Shown: one piece after another, positions 1-6,915 of the stretch
Numbering within the stretch: the stretch's first letter is position 1
Layout of the letters: each line of letters opens with the position of its first letter
DNA from: an uncultured Saprospiraceae bacterium
Lineage (GTDB): Bacteria > Bacteroidota > Bacteroidia > Chitinophagales > Saprospiraceae
Length of the DNA stretch: 8,550 nucleotides
Reading direction: 5' to 3'
Assembly (NCBI GenBank): GCA_938033975.1
Contig: CALHKJ010000439.1
Span: forward strand, 1 to 8,550
Program-made: the position numbers and the translations under genes
The notes under the pieces: model-generated
What the model saw: only the letters and a program-made list of their open reading frames with translations
What the model was told of the DNA's origin: nothing
Databases searched by the model: none

Positions 1-1617
1 TCTGCACTCCTGAATAGTATCAGTTGTGTGCCAAGTAGCCAATGACTTAAGACCTGCAGCTTTTGTTTCCACCTTTCTAAAATCTCCATCTCTTGGAGTA
101 TTTACCATCTCTTTTGCCAAATCTTGCAAAGCAAAATGATAGGCATAGGTCTTTGCCAATCTAGGTAATAATCTCTGTTGATGGCTTGGGTAGTCCATCA
201 ATATCGTTTCTGGAGCACCATCTTTAGGAGCAAATTGTCTTCTTTTCAAACCATATTTTATAGCAATGGTAAGAGCTGATTTACATGCACTGACACCAGC
301 TAGACCTACTGAAACTCTTCCAGTTATCAATGCACCCAACATTGTAAAAAATCGCTTACTTTGATTTTTGATGGCACTGACATATTTGCCTTGAGCATCT
401 ATATCTCCAAACCTATTTAATAGATTTGCTTTTGGCACCTCCACATTATCAAACCAAAACATTCCATTATCAACTCCATTAAGTCCCATCTTGTAACCAC
501 AGTCCTTTACTCTGACACCAGGTAGTGTATTCCCATCTTTATCTCTTATTGGCACAAGAATACAATGTACTCCATGACTCACATCATCAACAATCAATTG
601 ACAAAAAACAGCAGCCATGGTTGAATGCATTGCATTACCAATGTATTCTTTACTCGCATGCTCGTGAGGAGTATTTATAACAAGTGTTTGGGTATCTGAT
701 TTATAATGTGCGGTTGTTTCAAGACCTCGAACATTCGAACCATGACCTGTTTCTGTCATGGCAAAACAGCCTAATAAATCAGTTTTGATCATTGGCTCTA
801 TATATTGTTTGTGATGTGCCTCTGTCCCAAGGCCCATTATCGCTCCACCAAACAAACCAAACTGCACACCAAATTTTACTGACAGGCTCAAGTCATGCAT
901 ACCAAGCATTTCAAAGACTGCAATATGTTCTCCTATCTTATCTCCACCTCCAAATTCTTTTGGAAAAGCATAGCCACTTAATCCTTGCTTCGCCAATTCC
1001 TTTGTTTGACGTAGGATTTCCATTCTGTACTCTTCCTTATTTTTAACTGTGGAGTATGCAAATGCAGGATCTCTCAAAAGTTTTCTCATTCTTTGATTGA
1101 TCACAATATTGATTCCATCTAAAACTTTGAGCATCTCAGTTGGACTAAAGAAATCTTGGTCTTCTGTCTGCTCTTTTTGGTCGCTAACTTGATTCAACAA
1201 CAACTGCTGAGAATTTTGACCACTTACACCAAGGGCATTTTCAATTTCAATGAGTGCATTCTTGGTTTTTGGAGATTTCCATATCTCTTCTGATTGATAA
1301 CCTATACTTGATTGCGCTAGCTCAAGTCCTAAGTTTACCAAATTTGTTTTTTTAGAATCTTCTATGTCGCAAGCATAGCTTTTTATCTCTTTGACCCATT
1401 CTTTAAAAACCTCAGGGCTTGGTGGATCTTTCGGATCTGTCCACTTAATGAGATAAGCTCTATCTTCTTCTGTCAGAAAATCAAGTTCATTAAGTTGTTT
1501 ATGTAAAATTTCCATTTCGCTTGGACTTAGTACACTATCGGACCAACCTACATAGAACATTGGCAACATACTGAGAACACCTGGAGAAAATCTGGATTTA
1601 TTGGCTGTATTTGACAT
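1..1617 (-). CDS. Acyl-CoA dehydrogenase/oxidase family flavoenzyme, partial (C-terminus beyond left edge)
   Basis: FAD-dependent enzyme expected to oxidise acyl-CoA to 2-enoyl-CoA in beta-oxidation. 539 codons are present, read leftwards from ATG at 1617 and open to base 1. Residues about 160-539 form the catalytic fold. The flavin/substrate loop MTETGHGSNVRGLETTA lies at 287-303, and this TETGHG..RGLETTA form is that of acyl-CoA oxidases rather than short dehydrogenases. KRRQF (458-462) and YPSHQQRLLP (476-485) are also oxidase-like. The piece ends at QECR, just before the usual CGG.GY segment. The catalytic glutamate (in the EG.NT region) is therefore outside the window. Residues about 15-140 precede the catalytic fold and look like an all-helical domain with W25/D27, a LSPSEMEIL helix and a DPKDPP turn, suggestive of a TerB-like fold. 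Oxidase versus dehydrogenase activity cannot be settled from sequence; many bacterial homologues are simply called acyl-CoA dehydrogenase. It is divergent from fabG, with a -7 box at 1644-1651. Confidence 0.9.
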   Translation of the reverse strand, partial: MSNTANKSRFSPGVLSMLPMFYVGWSDSVLSPSEMEILHKQLNELDFLTEEDRAYLIKWTDPKDPPSPEVFKEWVKEIKSYACDIEDSKKTNLVNLGLELAQSSIGYQSEEIWKSPKTKNALIEIENALGVSGQNSQQLLLNQVSDQKEQTEDQDFFSPTEMLKVLDGINIVINQRMRKLLRDPAFAYSTVKNKEEYRMEILRQTKELAKQGLSGYAFPKEFGGGDKIGEHIAVFEMLGMHDLSLSVKFGVQFGLFGGAIMGLGTEAHHKQYIEPMIKTDLLGCFAMTETGHGSNVRGLETTAHYKSDTQTLVINTPHEHASKEYIGNAMHSTMAAVFCQLIVDDVSHGVHCILVPIRDKDGNTLPGVRVKDCGYKMGLNGVDNGMFWFDNVEVPKANLLNRFGDIDAQGKYVSAIKNQSKRFFTMLGALITGRVSVGLAGVSACKSALTIAIKYGLKRRQFAPKDGAPETILMDYPSHQQRLLPRLAKTYAYHFALQDLAKEMVNTPRDGDFRKVETKAAGLKSLATWHTTDTIQECR

Positions 1618-1643
1618 TCTTTATTTGTTGTTTATTAGAGTAA

Positions 1644-1651
1644 CAAAATTA
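1644..1651 (-). promoter_or_regulatory. Candidate -7 element for the acyl-CoA enzyme gene
   Basis: On the minus strand this reads TAATTTTG, a perfect match to the Bacteroidota TAnnTTTG -7 consensus. It would start transcription roughly 20 bases upstream of the ATG at 1617. No clear -33 TTG is seen at the right spacing, so the call rests on the -7 box and its position. Confidence 0.45.
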
Positions 1652-1693
1652 ATACAATAATAGATGCGATGCGGTTCACTAATAATTAAACAT

Positions 1694-1701
1694 TATTTTT
1701 G
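1694..1701 (+). promoter_or_regulatory. Candidate -7 element for fabG and the peptidase gene
   Basis: TATTTTTG matches the Bacteroidota TAnnTTTG consensus exactly. A GTTC about 19 bases upstream (1674-1677) is a poor -33 candidate. Transcription would begin near 1708, leaving a leader of about 20 bases before ATG 1729. The only earlier in-frame start, TTG at 1699, lies inside this box and so would not be transcribed, which supports the ATG as the fabG start. Confidence 0.5.
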
Positions 1702-1728
1702 ACTGAATATTTAAAACAAAGACACTTT

Positions 1729-2469
1729 ATGGGATTATTAGATGGTAAAGTAGCCATAATTACTGGTGGCTCGAGAGGAATTGGAGCAGCTATCGTAGAT
1801 AAATTCATGGCAGAAGGCGCCAAAGTTGCTTTTACTTACAGATCTTCTTCTGAAAAAGCTGATGCAATTGTCGCCAAACATAACTCCGAAAATATTATTG
1901 CTATTCAATCTGATGCTAGTAAATATGATGATGCAGAGTCACTTATCGCAAAAGTTTTAGAGGAATTTGGTCAAATTGACATATTGATTAATAATGCAGG
2001 TATTACCAGAGATACCCTGATGCTTAGAATGTCAGAAGAACAATGGGATGGAGTGATGGAGGTTAATCTTAAATCAGTTTTTAATGTTACAAAACATGTC
2101 ATGAAACCAATGATGAAAAATAGATCAGGAAGCATTATAAATATGAGTTCAGTAGTCGGTGTTTTTGGTAATGCAGGTCAAGCCAACTATGCAGCGTCAA
2201 AAGCAGGAATTATTGGTTTTACAAAATCTATTGCCAAAGAAATTGGTTCTAGAAATATTAGATGTAATGCGATCGCACCTGGATTTATAGCAACAGAAAT
2301 GACTGATGAATTGGATGAAAAAACTCAAAAGTCCTATACAGACAATATCCCTTTAAAAAGATTTGGACAAGGAAATGATGTGGCCAACCTATGCACCTTC
2401 TTAGCATCTGACATGTCTCAATATATCACAGGTCAAGTTGTAAGCGTATGCGGAGGAATGAATATATAA
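1729..2469 (+). CDS. fabG: 3-oxoacyl-[acyl-carrier-protein] reductase (SDR family)
   Basis: NADPH-dependent reduction of 3-oxoacyl-ACP to 3-hydroxyacyl-ACP in fatty acid elongation, cytosolic. The 246-residue product has the full classical SDR set: nucleotide-binding TGGSRGIG at 12-19, NNAG at 88-91, structural N113, and catalytic S141, Y154 and K158 (YAASK). PGFIATEMT at 184-192 is the usual FabG substrate-loop region. Length matches the family (about 245). ATG 1729 is chosen because it gives the standard MGLLDGKVAIITGG start. An upstream TTG at 1699 would add ten unconserved residues and sits in the putative promoter. The C-terminus reads VCGGMNI where most relatives have V(D/N)GGM. The 3' end overlaps the next gene by 22 bp. 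Because an acyl-CoA oxidation gene lies divergently next to it, an acetoacetyl-CoA reductase (PhaB-like) role is possible but less likely. Confidence 0.93.
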   Translation: MGLLDGKVAIITGGSRGIGAAIVDKFMAEGAKVAFTYRSSSEKADAIVAKHNSENIIAIQSDASKYDDAESLIAKVLEEFGQIDILINNAGITRDTLMLRMSEEQWDGVMEVNLKSVFNVTKHVMKPMMKNRSGSIINMSSVVGVFGNAGQANYAASKAGIIGFTKSIAKEIGSRNIRCNAIAPGFIATEMTDELDEKTQKSYTDNIPLKRFGQGNDVANLCTFLASDMSQYITGQVVSVCGGMNI

Positions 2470-3692
2470 TTCTTACTTCTTTGGTAATTGGCTTACTATT
2501 AGTAAGTCAATGTGCACCTAAAATCCATTATGGCTACATAACGAACGAGCAGTCATTGACTGAGCTTGCGACAAGGTCTGATAACAACAAAGATAGAAAG
2601 GCTTGTTCTGATCCACTGAGCTATGCTCCATATAATCATCTTCTACACCCTATACGTACAGTAAGAATTAATGTTCACTTTATGAACAGTACAAGTAGGG
2701 AACATAATTTTGATGAAAAGACAGGGCCTAAATATTTTCACAACTTACTAAATGTTGCAAATGATAAGTTGTCAAGAAATCAGAAAATGAATCTCCCACA
2801 TGGAAATGACACGGATGTTCTTGACCCACAATATAGATATGAGCTATGGCCAATCAAAAATCATAATGATGGTTATCTATATCACTACGATGATGAACTT
2901 TGCTTCTTTGTGAACAAAGGGAAAAATAAAAACAATTACAACAAGGATGTAATCAAAAAATATGCGATCGGGACTGACAGCATTCTCAATATTTTTGTAA
3001 TGCCACACCACCCTGATAGTTTGGCAACCGGAAAGTACAGAGCATCTCGCACAGGCATTGCCTTAGGTACTTCTTTGAAGGTGGCTGGCTTGTGTGAAAA
3101 CAGGGAAAAGCCATGGGAGTTTTCAACATTACTTAATCATGAAATTGGACACATCTTTGGTCTTAGCCACTCTTGGTACAAAAATGATGGTTGTGACGAT
3201 ACGCCCGTACATGCCAATTGTTGGGCACCAAATAATACTGAAAAATGCAAAGATCCTGTCTCAAATAACATGATGGATTATAACAACAGTCAAATGGCTG
3301 TGACACCTTGTCAACTAGGTAAGATTCATAAGACCTTTGCAAGCATCAATCATCAATTGAGAGGTTTGGTTGTTCCAAACTGGTGTAATTTAGACGAAAG
3401 TCAAACGATAAGAATCCAAGAAGATGATGTCTGGAATGGGGCACTTGATTTATCTTACAATGTTGTAGTAGAAGCAGGTGCATCACTCGAAATAAAATGT
3501 AGAGTATCCATGCCACGCAATAGCTCAATCACAGTAGAACCTGGGGGTACATTGATTTTAAATGATTGCAGAATTCACAATGACTGTGGAGATGAGTGGA
3601 AAGGAATCAAACTAAAAAATACAAAGAGAGAAACAGCCAAGGTAGAATATCATGGAGATGTTCTGATCGAAAACGTGCAACAGGATATATAA
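2448..3692 (+). CDS. M43 (pappalysin/cytophagalysin-like) metallopeptidase, predicted lipoprotein with short beta-helix-like tail
   Basis: Predicted secreted or surface zinc endopeptidase of 414 residues. The N-terminus MRRNEY followed by a hydrophobic stretch (7-19) and C22 (LLVSQC) is a lipoprotein-type signal, although Q at -1 is not canonical. The metzincin zinc site HEIGHIFGLSH is at 231-241 (H231, H235 and H241 as ligands, E232 catalytic). GCDDTP at 248-253 and the Met-turn NMMDY at 274-278 fit the M43 family, as does TPCQLGKIH at 286-294. Residues about 315-414 (VEAGASLEIK, ITVEPGGTLIL, CGDEWKGIKL) resemble the first rungs of the beta-helix-like region found in Bacteroidota secreted proteins. 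The chain stops there, and no type IX sorting domain is seen. The gene starts inside fabG in another frame (22-bp overlap), suggesting co-transcription and translational coupling despite unrelated functions. Its substrate is unknown. Confidence 0.82.
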   Translation: MRRNEYIILTSLVIGLLLVSQCAPKIHYGYITNEQSLTELATRSDNNKDRKACSDPLSYAPYNHLLHPIRTVRINVHFMNSTSREHNFDEKTGPKYFHNLLNVANDKLSRNQKMNLPHGNDTDVLDPQYRYELWPIKNHNDGYLYHYDDELCFFVNKGKNKNNYNKDVIKKYAIGTDSILNIFVMPHHPDSLATGKYRASRTGIALGTSLKVAGLCENREKPWEFSTLLNHEIGHIFGLSHSWYKNDGCDDTPVHANCWAPNNTEKCKDPVSNNMMDYNNSQMAVTPCQLGKIHKTFASINHQLRGLVVPNWCNLDESQTIRIQEDDVWNGALDLSYNVVVEAGASLEIKCRVSMPRNSSITVEPGGTLILNDCRIHNDCGDEWKGIKLKNTKRETAKVEYHGDVLIENVQQDI

Positions 3693-3694
3693 AA

Positions 3695-4087
3695 TTAATT
3701 TTCTAGTTCGTGGTGAACTAGAATAAATGGTGGTATTTGAACTTCGAACTTTTGTCTTGTTTTCAAATTGAGCATCATGTAACTACCTTCCATCTTTCCC
3801 ATCTTTGTAGGCAAAGGACTCCATGATTGATAAGCATGCTTTTGTTCCTGTTCCAAAATTGGTTGCTCGCCAATCACTCCTTCACCTTTCACCTCACGTT
3901 TGTTGCCCATCCCATCAGTGATAATCCAATGTCTACTCAACAGCTGAACGGTATCTTGAATCGTGTTTTCGATGGTAACATAATAAGCGTACACATAATA
4001 ATTGTGATCAGGATTTGATTTATCCGGTAGAAAACTAGTTTCTACATTTATCTTAATACCATTCGTTGTTTTCGAAAACATACTCAT
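3695..4087 (-). CDS. apaG: ApaG domain protein
   Basis: Small single-domain protein of 130 residues, the normal size for ApaG, with a fibronectin-III/immunoglobulin-like beta fold by family. Family landmarks are all present: YVYAYYVTIEN (31-41), LLSRHWIITD (49-58), the glycine-rich GEGVIGEQP (68-76), the G.M.GSYMM stretch (97-105) and the terminal IPPF (118-121). The usual Y.SGC segment is YQSWSPLPT here, so W89 replaces a common glycine. The molecular role is not firmly known. In enterobacteria it sits with apaH (diadenosine tetraphosphate hydrolase), and ApaG domains also occur in F-box proteins; no apaH is near here. It starts 6 bp after the gmk stop and is probably last in the yicC-gmk-apaG unit. 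A second in-frame ATG two codons downstream (4081) is an alternative start. Confidence 0.92.
   Translation of the reverse strand: MSMFSKTTNGIKINVETSFLPDKSNPDHNYYVYAYYVTIENTIQDTVQLLSRHWIITDGMGNKREVKGEGVIGEQPILEQEQKHAYQSWSPLPTKMGKMEGSYMMLNLKTRQKFEVQIPPFILVHHELEN
3701..3723. terminator. Hairpin at the convergent gene junction, possible terminator
   Basis: Perfect 9-bp arms TTCTAGTTC / GAACTAGAA with a 5-base loop lie across the end of apaG, just after the peptidase stop codon. For minus-strand transcripts the stem is followed by AATTAATTTTATAT, a weak U-rich tail. For plus-strand transcripts there is no clear U-run. It could serve mainly the yicC-gmk-apaG unit. The stem is A/T-rich, so terminator strength is uncertain. 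Confidence 0.35.
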
Positions 4088-4093
4088 ATAGAA

Positions 4094-4675
4094 TTATTGC
4101 TCAAGATTTAATAAAGTTTCGACTATATGCTCTGCCTCTTCAAAGGCCACTTCTAAAAGATCATTGACCAAAACCTTATCGAATTTAGTTTCATAGGTCA
4201 ACTCTTCTTTCATCCTCGCGATCCTTGTTTTTAAGGCTTCCTCCGATTCTGTATTTCTATCAATCAATCTTTGCTTTAAGATTTCGAAGGATGGGGGTCT
4301 AATAAAAACTGTAAGCACTTTATCCCCAAACGCTTTTTTAATGCTCAACGCTCCCTTAACATCTATATCAAAAACAACATGTTTGCCTTTTTGTTCTAAT
4401 CTTTTGACCTCTGAGGCTAAGGTCCCATAGTATTGACCTTTATAAACCTCTTCGTATTCAATGAATTCATTGTCATTTAACTTGGACTCAAACTCCTGCT
4501 TCGACAAAAAGTAATAATCTTTTCCATCAATTTCATGTCCTCGCTTGTCTCTTGTGGTTGCAGAAACACTAAAGGCTAGTTCGTCGTATTCTTGGAGTAG
4601 GTGTCGGACTATGGTAGTCTTGCCTGCACCGGATGGTGCGGTAAAAACCAGATGCTTATACTTTGTATCACCCAT
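4094..4675 (-). CDS. gmk: Guanylate kinase
   Basis: Transfers phosphate from ATP to GMP to give GDP, an essential step in GTP/dGTP supply. The 193-residue product has the P-loop APSGAGKTT at 13-21 and the GMP-site signature SATTRDKRGHEIDGKDYYF from S38, with R42 and R45. Y54, E73 and the GQYYGT loop (80-85) correspond to GMP-contacting residues of yeast guanylate kinase. The DIDVKGA segment (103-109) and IRPPS (125-129) are typical of bacterial Gmk. The frame is open upstream to an ATG at 4747, which would overlap yicC by 44 bp and add 24 residues not resembling any Gmk N-terminus. ATG 4675 gives the usual few residues before the P-loop strand and a 28-bp gap after yicC, so it is preferred. 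No Shine-Dalgarno sequence helps decide. Confidence 0.95.
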   Translation of the reverse strand: MGDTKYKHLVFTAPSGAGKTTIVRHLLQEYDELAFSVSATTRDKRGHEIDGKDYYFLSKQEFESKLNDNEFIEYEEVYKGQYYGTLASEVKRLEQKGKHVVFDIDVKGALSIKKAFGDKVLTVFIRPPSFEILKQRLIDRNTESEEALKTRIARMKEELTYETKFDKVLVNDLLEVAFEEAEHIVETLLNLEQ

Positions 4676-4703
4676 TGAGTCAATCGAGTCTTTTGGGGAG
4701 AGA

Positions 4704-5579
4704 CTAAATAATGTTAGCAAGCTGTTCTTTAATTTTTTCCAGCTCATCTTTCATGGAAACTACTAGTTGTTGAATATCAGATTGTTGAGCTTTTGCACCC
4801 AAGGTGTTGATTTCTCTTCCTATTTCCTGAGAAATAAATCCCAGCTTTTTCCCTTTTTCAATGGTTTCACTGTTTAACGTATTTAAAAAGTACTCACAGT
4901 GTTGAGCCAATCTGACTTTTTCTTCTGTTATATCTAATTTCTCTAAATAGAATAGCACCTCTTGTTCGAATCTATTTTTATCCACACTTTCTTCACCCAT
5001 AAACTGTGAAAGATTTTTGTGCATTCTCTCCTTGAGGCTTGTGATACGAGACTCTTCCATTGGAGAAATCTCTTCTAATTTCTGAGAAATTGAATATATT
5101 CTATTAGTAAGGTCTGATTTCAATACATCTCCCTCTTGTAGTCGGAAGTTATGAAGCATTTGAAGTGCATCAGCTGTTACTTTTTCAATAACTTTCCACT
5201 CTTCTTCATCTAATTCCCCTTCTACAGCTCCAACTACATTAGGAATTCTCATCACAGCTTGGAGCAAATCTCCTTGGCTTGCACCTAATTCATCTTGTAG
5301 AGCTTGAATCTCTTGAGCATATTTCCTGAACAAGTCTTTATTGAGGCTATATTCCTCACTTCCCGTTTCCGAACCGATTTTAAGTGTAAAATCAAATTTA
5401 CCACGCAATGCAGATTTTATGATCTGCTTACGCAAAATGATTTCCTTCTCTTTGATATTACTCGGCAAACGCATTCGAATATCAGAAGATTTCCCATTTA
5501 GAGACTTAATCTCTACACCGATTACTTTGTCTCTAAATTGTTCACTCGCCTTCCCGTATCCTGTCATTGATAAAATCAT
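4704..5579 (-). CDS. yicC: YicC family endoribonuclease
   Basis: 291 residues, close to the E. coli protein (287). YicC proteins are endoribonucleases; E. coli YicC has been linked to small-RNA turnover. The N-terminal YicC domain begins with the hallmark MILSMTGYG, followed by EIKSLNGK (23-30), RMRLP (35-39) and a LRGK segment at 58-61. A central helical region spans about 85-200. The C-terminal DUF1732 region contains EEKVRLAQH (219-227) and the strongly conserved QEIGREINTLGAK (251-263). The start at 5579 is the only one that keeps the full SMTGYG motif with the usual two to three preceding residues. In many bacteria yicC lies directly before gmk, as here, so coordinated expression with GMP kinase is likely. 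Upstream is an odd repeat with a possible mini-ORF (5586-5639). Confidence 0.94.
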   Translation of the reverse strand: MILSMTGYGKASEQFRDKVIGVEIKSLNGKSSDIRMRLPSNIKEKEIILRKQIIKSALRGKFDFTLKIGSETGSEEYSLNKDLFRKYAQEIQALQDELGASQGDLLQAVMRIPNVVGAVEGELDEEEWKVIEKVTADALQMLHNFRLQEGDVLKSDLTNRIYSISQKLEEISPMEESRITSLKERMHKNLSQFMGEESVDKNRFEQEVLFYLEKLDITEEKVRLAQHCEYFLNTLNSETIEKGKKLGFISQEIGREINTLGAKAQQSDIQQLVVSMKDELEKIKEQLANII

Positions 5580-5648
5580 ATAATTCTATTTGCCTTTGCG
5601 ACGCAATATACTAAATGAAATGCCCGGTGATGGCATCATATAATTCTA
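5575..5648. repeat. 14-bp direct repeat, 60 bp apart, spanning the yicC start
   Basis: ATCATATAATTCTA occurs at 5575-5588 and identically at 5635-5648. On the minus strand each copy reads TAGAATTATATGAT and contains an ATG. The inner copy supplies the yicC start codon (5579). The outer copy opens an 18-codon frame (5639 to 5586, including stop) whose TAG stop lies in the inner copy, 6 bases before yicC. It could be a small duplication, a leader-peptide arrangement or a protein-binding repeat. Confidence 0.5.
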
Positions 5649-5803
5649 AATCATTAAACCAAGAGGAAATGTCACTAATTAGTTGAAAATCAGTGCAAAA
5701 AAGGCTCCTAAATATTAGCAAGTAAGGAAGAAAATACGATATTTGCACCCCAATTCACCTTGATGTAATATCAAGAGTATCAACGATTTAAACAAGATAA
5801 GAA
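5580..5803. other. Divergent intergenic region between yicC and the HU-like gene
   Basis: This 224-bp stretch must hold the promoters of both divergent units. It contains the direct repeat described at 5575-5648, a small inverted repeat ATGCC/GGCAT with a 7-base loop near 5620-5636, a 10-bp palindrome ACTAATTAGT at 5674-5683, and the candidate HU promoter at 5738-5745. I found no convincing TAnnTTTG box on the minus strand for yicC. Confidence 0.6.
5738..5745 (+). promoter_or_regulatory. Candidate -7 element for the HU-TPR operon
   Basis: GATATTTG followed by CACCCC matches TAnnTTTG at all but the first base. The extended form ending TTTGCACCC resembles many Bacteroidota promoters. A leader of about 50 bases before ATG 5804 would result. 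The upstream -33 region has only a weak TTA (5715-5717). Confidence 0.45.
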
Positions 5804-6112
5804 ATGAGAAAAGCAGATTTGGTAAATACAATATCAGAGAAAACAGGAGTTCCTAAGGTAGATGTGTTGGTTTCTTTAGAAGAGTTTTTCACGCAAGTGA
5901 AAGGAACATTAGGTAGTGGAGAAAATGTATATATCAGAGGTTTTGGATCATTCATTATAAAAAAGAGAGCTAAAAAGATCGGTAGACATATTAAGAAAAA
6001 CGTTGCTATCGAAATTCCAGAGCACTTCATCCCTACTTTCAAGCCCTCAAAGATCTTTATTGAGCAGGTTAAGGAAAATGTAAGTGAAGAACCTAAAGTA
6101 GAAAAAGAGTAA
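5804..6112 (+). CDS. HU/IHF family DNA-binding protein
   Basis: Small nucleoid-type protein of 102 residues, expected to bind and bend DNA as a dimer. MRKADLVNTISEKTGVPK at the N-terminus is the HU helical dimerisation region. GENVYIRGFGSFIIKKR (39-55) is the core beta strand and hinge, with GFGSF at 46-50. IEIPEHFIPTFKPSKIF (69-85) matches the C-terminal strand and FKPSK helix cap. The tip of the DNA-binding arm, usually GRNPQTG with an intercalating proline, reads GRHIKKN (60-66) here and so lacks that proline. The acidic/lysine tail after 90 (ENVSEEPKVEKE) is a short extension. It directly abuts the TPR gene (TAA then ATG), so the two are surely co-transcribed. Specific role in this locus is unknown; genome packaging or regulation of the adjacent RNase gene are both possible. 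Confidence 0.92.
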   Translation: MRKADLVNTISEKTGVPKVDVLVSLEEFFTQVKGTLGSGENVYIRGFGSFIIKKRAKKIGRHIKKNVAIEIPEHFIPTFKPSKIFIEQVKENVSEEPKVEKE

Positions 6113-6892
6113 ATGAATACAAGTACAGCTCAAAAACTAGCTATTTTTGGATTTACAGCATTGTTTTTTGTCTTGTACTTCGGTTGCAATATTACTTCTA
6201 AAGAAAATAGACGCCTGGAAAAGTCCAGGGAGATAAAAGCACCAGGTCTTAATATAAATCAAGAAATTGATAATATTAAGCATATTCTTTCCAAAGATGA
6301 TCAAGCTGATTTAGAATTAAACTTGATTGATCTTGAAGAAAGTAGCACTGATGAACAAAAAGTAGCAGCATTGAAAAAATTGGCAGGAAAGTGGTATTCA
6401 TTAGGATATCCCCTTGTTTCTGGCCATTATGCTGAACAAATTGCTGAAATTGATAATACTGAAGATGCTTGGGCCATTGCTGGAACGACTAACTATCTAG
6501 CCATCAAGAGCCTAACTGACGAGAAACAAAGAGAATATGCCCAAGAAAAGGCAATTTCTGCTCTCGACAAGGCAATTTCCTTAAATCCGGAGAACTTAGA
6601 CCACAAAATAAATAAAGCCTTGTGCTTTGTGGAATCAGCAGCTCCAATGCAAGGAATTATGATGCTAAGAGAGCTTTCTGAAGAACATCCTGAGAACACA
6701 GCAGTCCAAATCCAACTAGGAAGACTGTCAATTCGAACTAATCAGTGGGAAAATGCGTTGAATAGATTTGAGAAGGTTTTAAAGATAGATCCAAACAACA
6801 AAGAGGTACATTGTTACCTTATTGATGTATATAAAGCTCAAAATGACAATGAAATGGCCGAAAAATCAGCCGCGATTTGTCAAACACGATAA
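6113..6892 (+). CDS. Tetratricopeptide repeat protein, predicted lipoprotein or membrane-anchored
   Basis: 259 residues. The N-terminus has a short polar segment, a hydrophobic stretch (9-24) and C25 in the context LYFGC, fitting either a lipoprotein signal or a single membrane anchor; the bulk would then lie in the periplasm. Residues 35-110 are charged and helical. TPR units follow: about 118-159 (ending ALDKAISLNPEN), about 162-195 (ending LSEEHPEN), and the clearest at 196-229 (LGRLSIRTNQWENALNRFEKVLKIDPNN), followed by a partial helix pair to the end. TPRs mediate protein-protein contact; no catalytic motif is visible. The ATG follows the HU stop codon with no gap, and the 30-residue basic peptide gene begins 23 bp downstream. 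The HU-TPR-RNase E/G order is, from general knowledge, common in Bacteroidota, but the TPR protein's partner is not known to me. Confidence 0.85.
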   Translation: MNTSTAQKLAIFGFTALFFVLYFGCNITSKENRRLEKSREIKAPGLNINQEIDNIKHILSKDDQADLELNLIDLEESSTDEQKVAALKKLAGKWYSLGYPLVSGHYAEQIAEIDNTEDAWAIAGTTNYLAIKSLTDEKQREYAQEKAISALDKAISLNPENLDHKINKALCFVESAAPMQGIMMLRELSEEHPENTAVQIQLGRLSIRTNQWENALNRFEKVLKIDPNNKEVHCYLIDVYKAQNDNEMAEKSAAICQTR

Positions 6893-6915
6893 ACAAAGAA
6901 TAAAAAAATTAAATT

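Noticed and set aside
792..1046. 84-codon plus-strand open frame
   Set aside because: Lies entirely antisense to the acyl-CoA enzyme gene, whose protein has clear family motifs there; the frame's own product has no recognisable features.
2451..2457. GGAGGA just before an ATG near the fabG end
   Set aside because: Looks like a Shine-Dalgarno site, but the following ATG (2458) is fabG's own third-last codon, two sense codons before its stop, so it starts nothing.
3691..3702. 12-bp palindrome AAAATTAATTTT between convergent stop codons
   Set aside because: Pure A/T self-complementary run without a loop; expected by chance in such AT-rich DNA. The neighbouring 9-bp hairpin is the better terminator candidate.
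4545..4766. Plus-strand open frame across the gmk/yicC junction
   Set aside because: Antisense to the Gmk P-loop region, with no homology-like motif; explained as a shadow of gmk.
5304..5583. Two overlapping plus-strand open frames within yicC
   Set aside because: Both antisense to the conserved N-terminal half of YicC and mutually out of frame; no independent support.
5788..6042. 84-codon minus-strand open frame opposite the HU-like gene
   Set aside because: Antisense to a well-conserved HU coding sequence; its hydrophobic stretch is the mirror of the lysine-rich HU arm codons, not evidence of a membrane protein.
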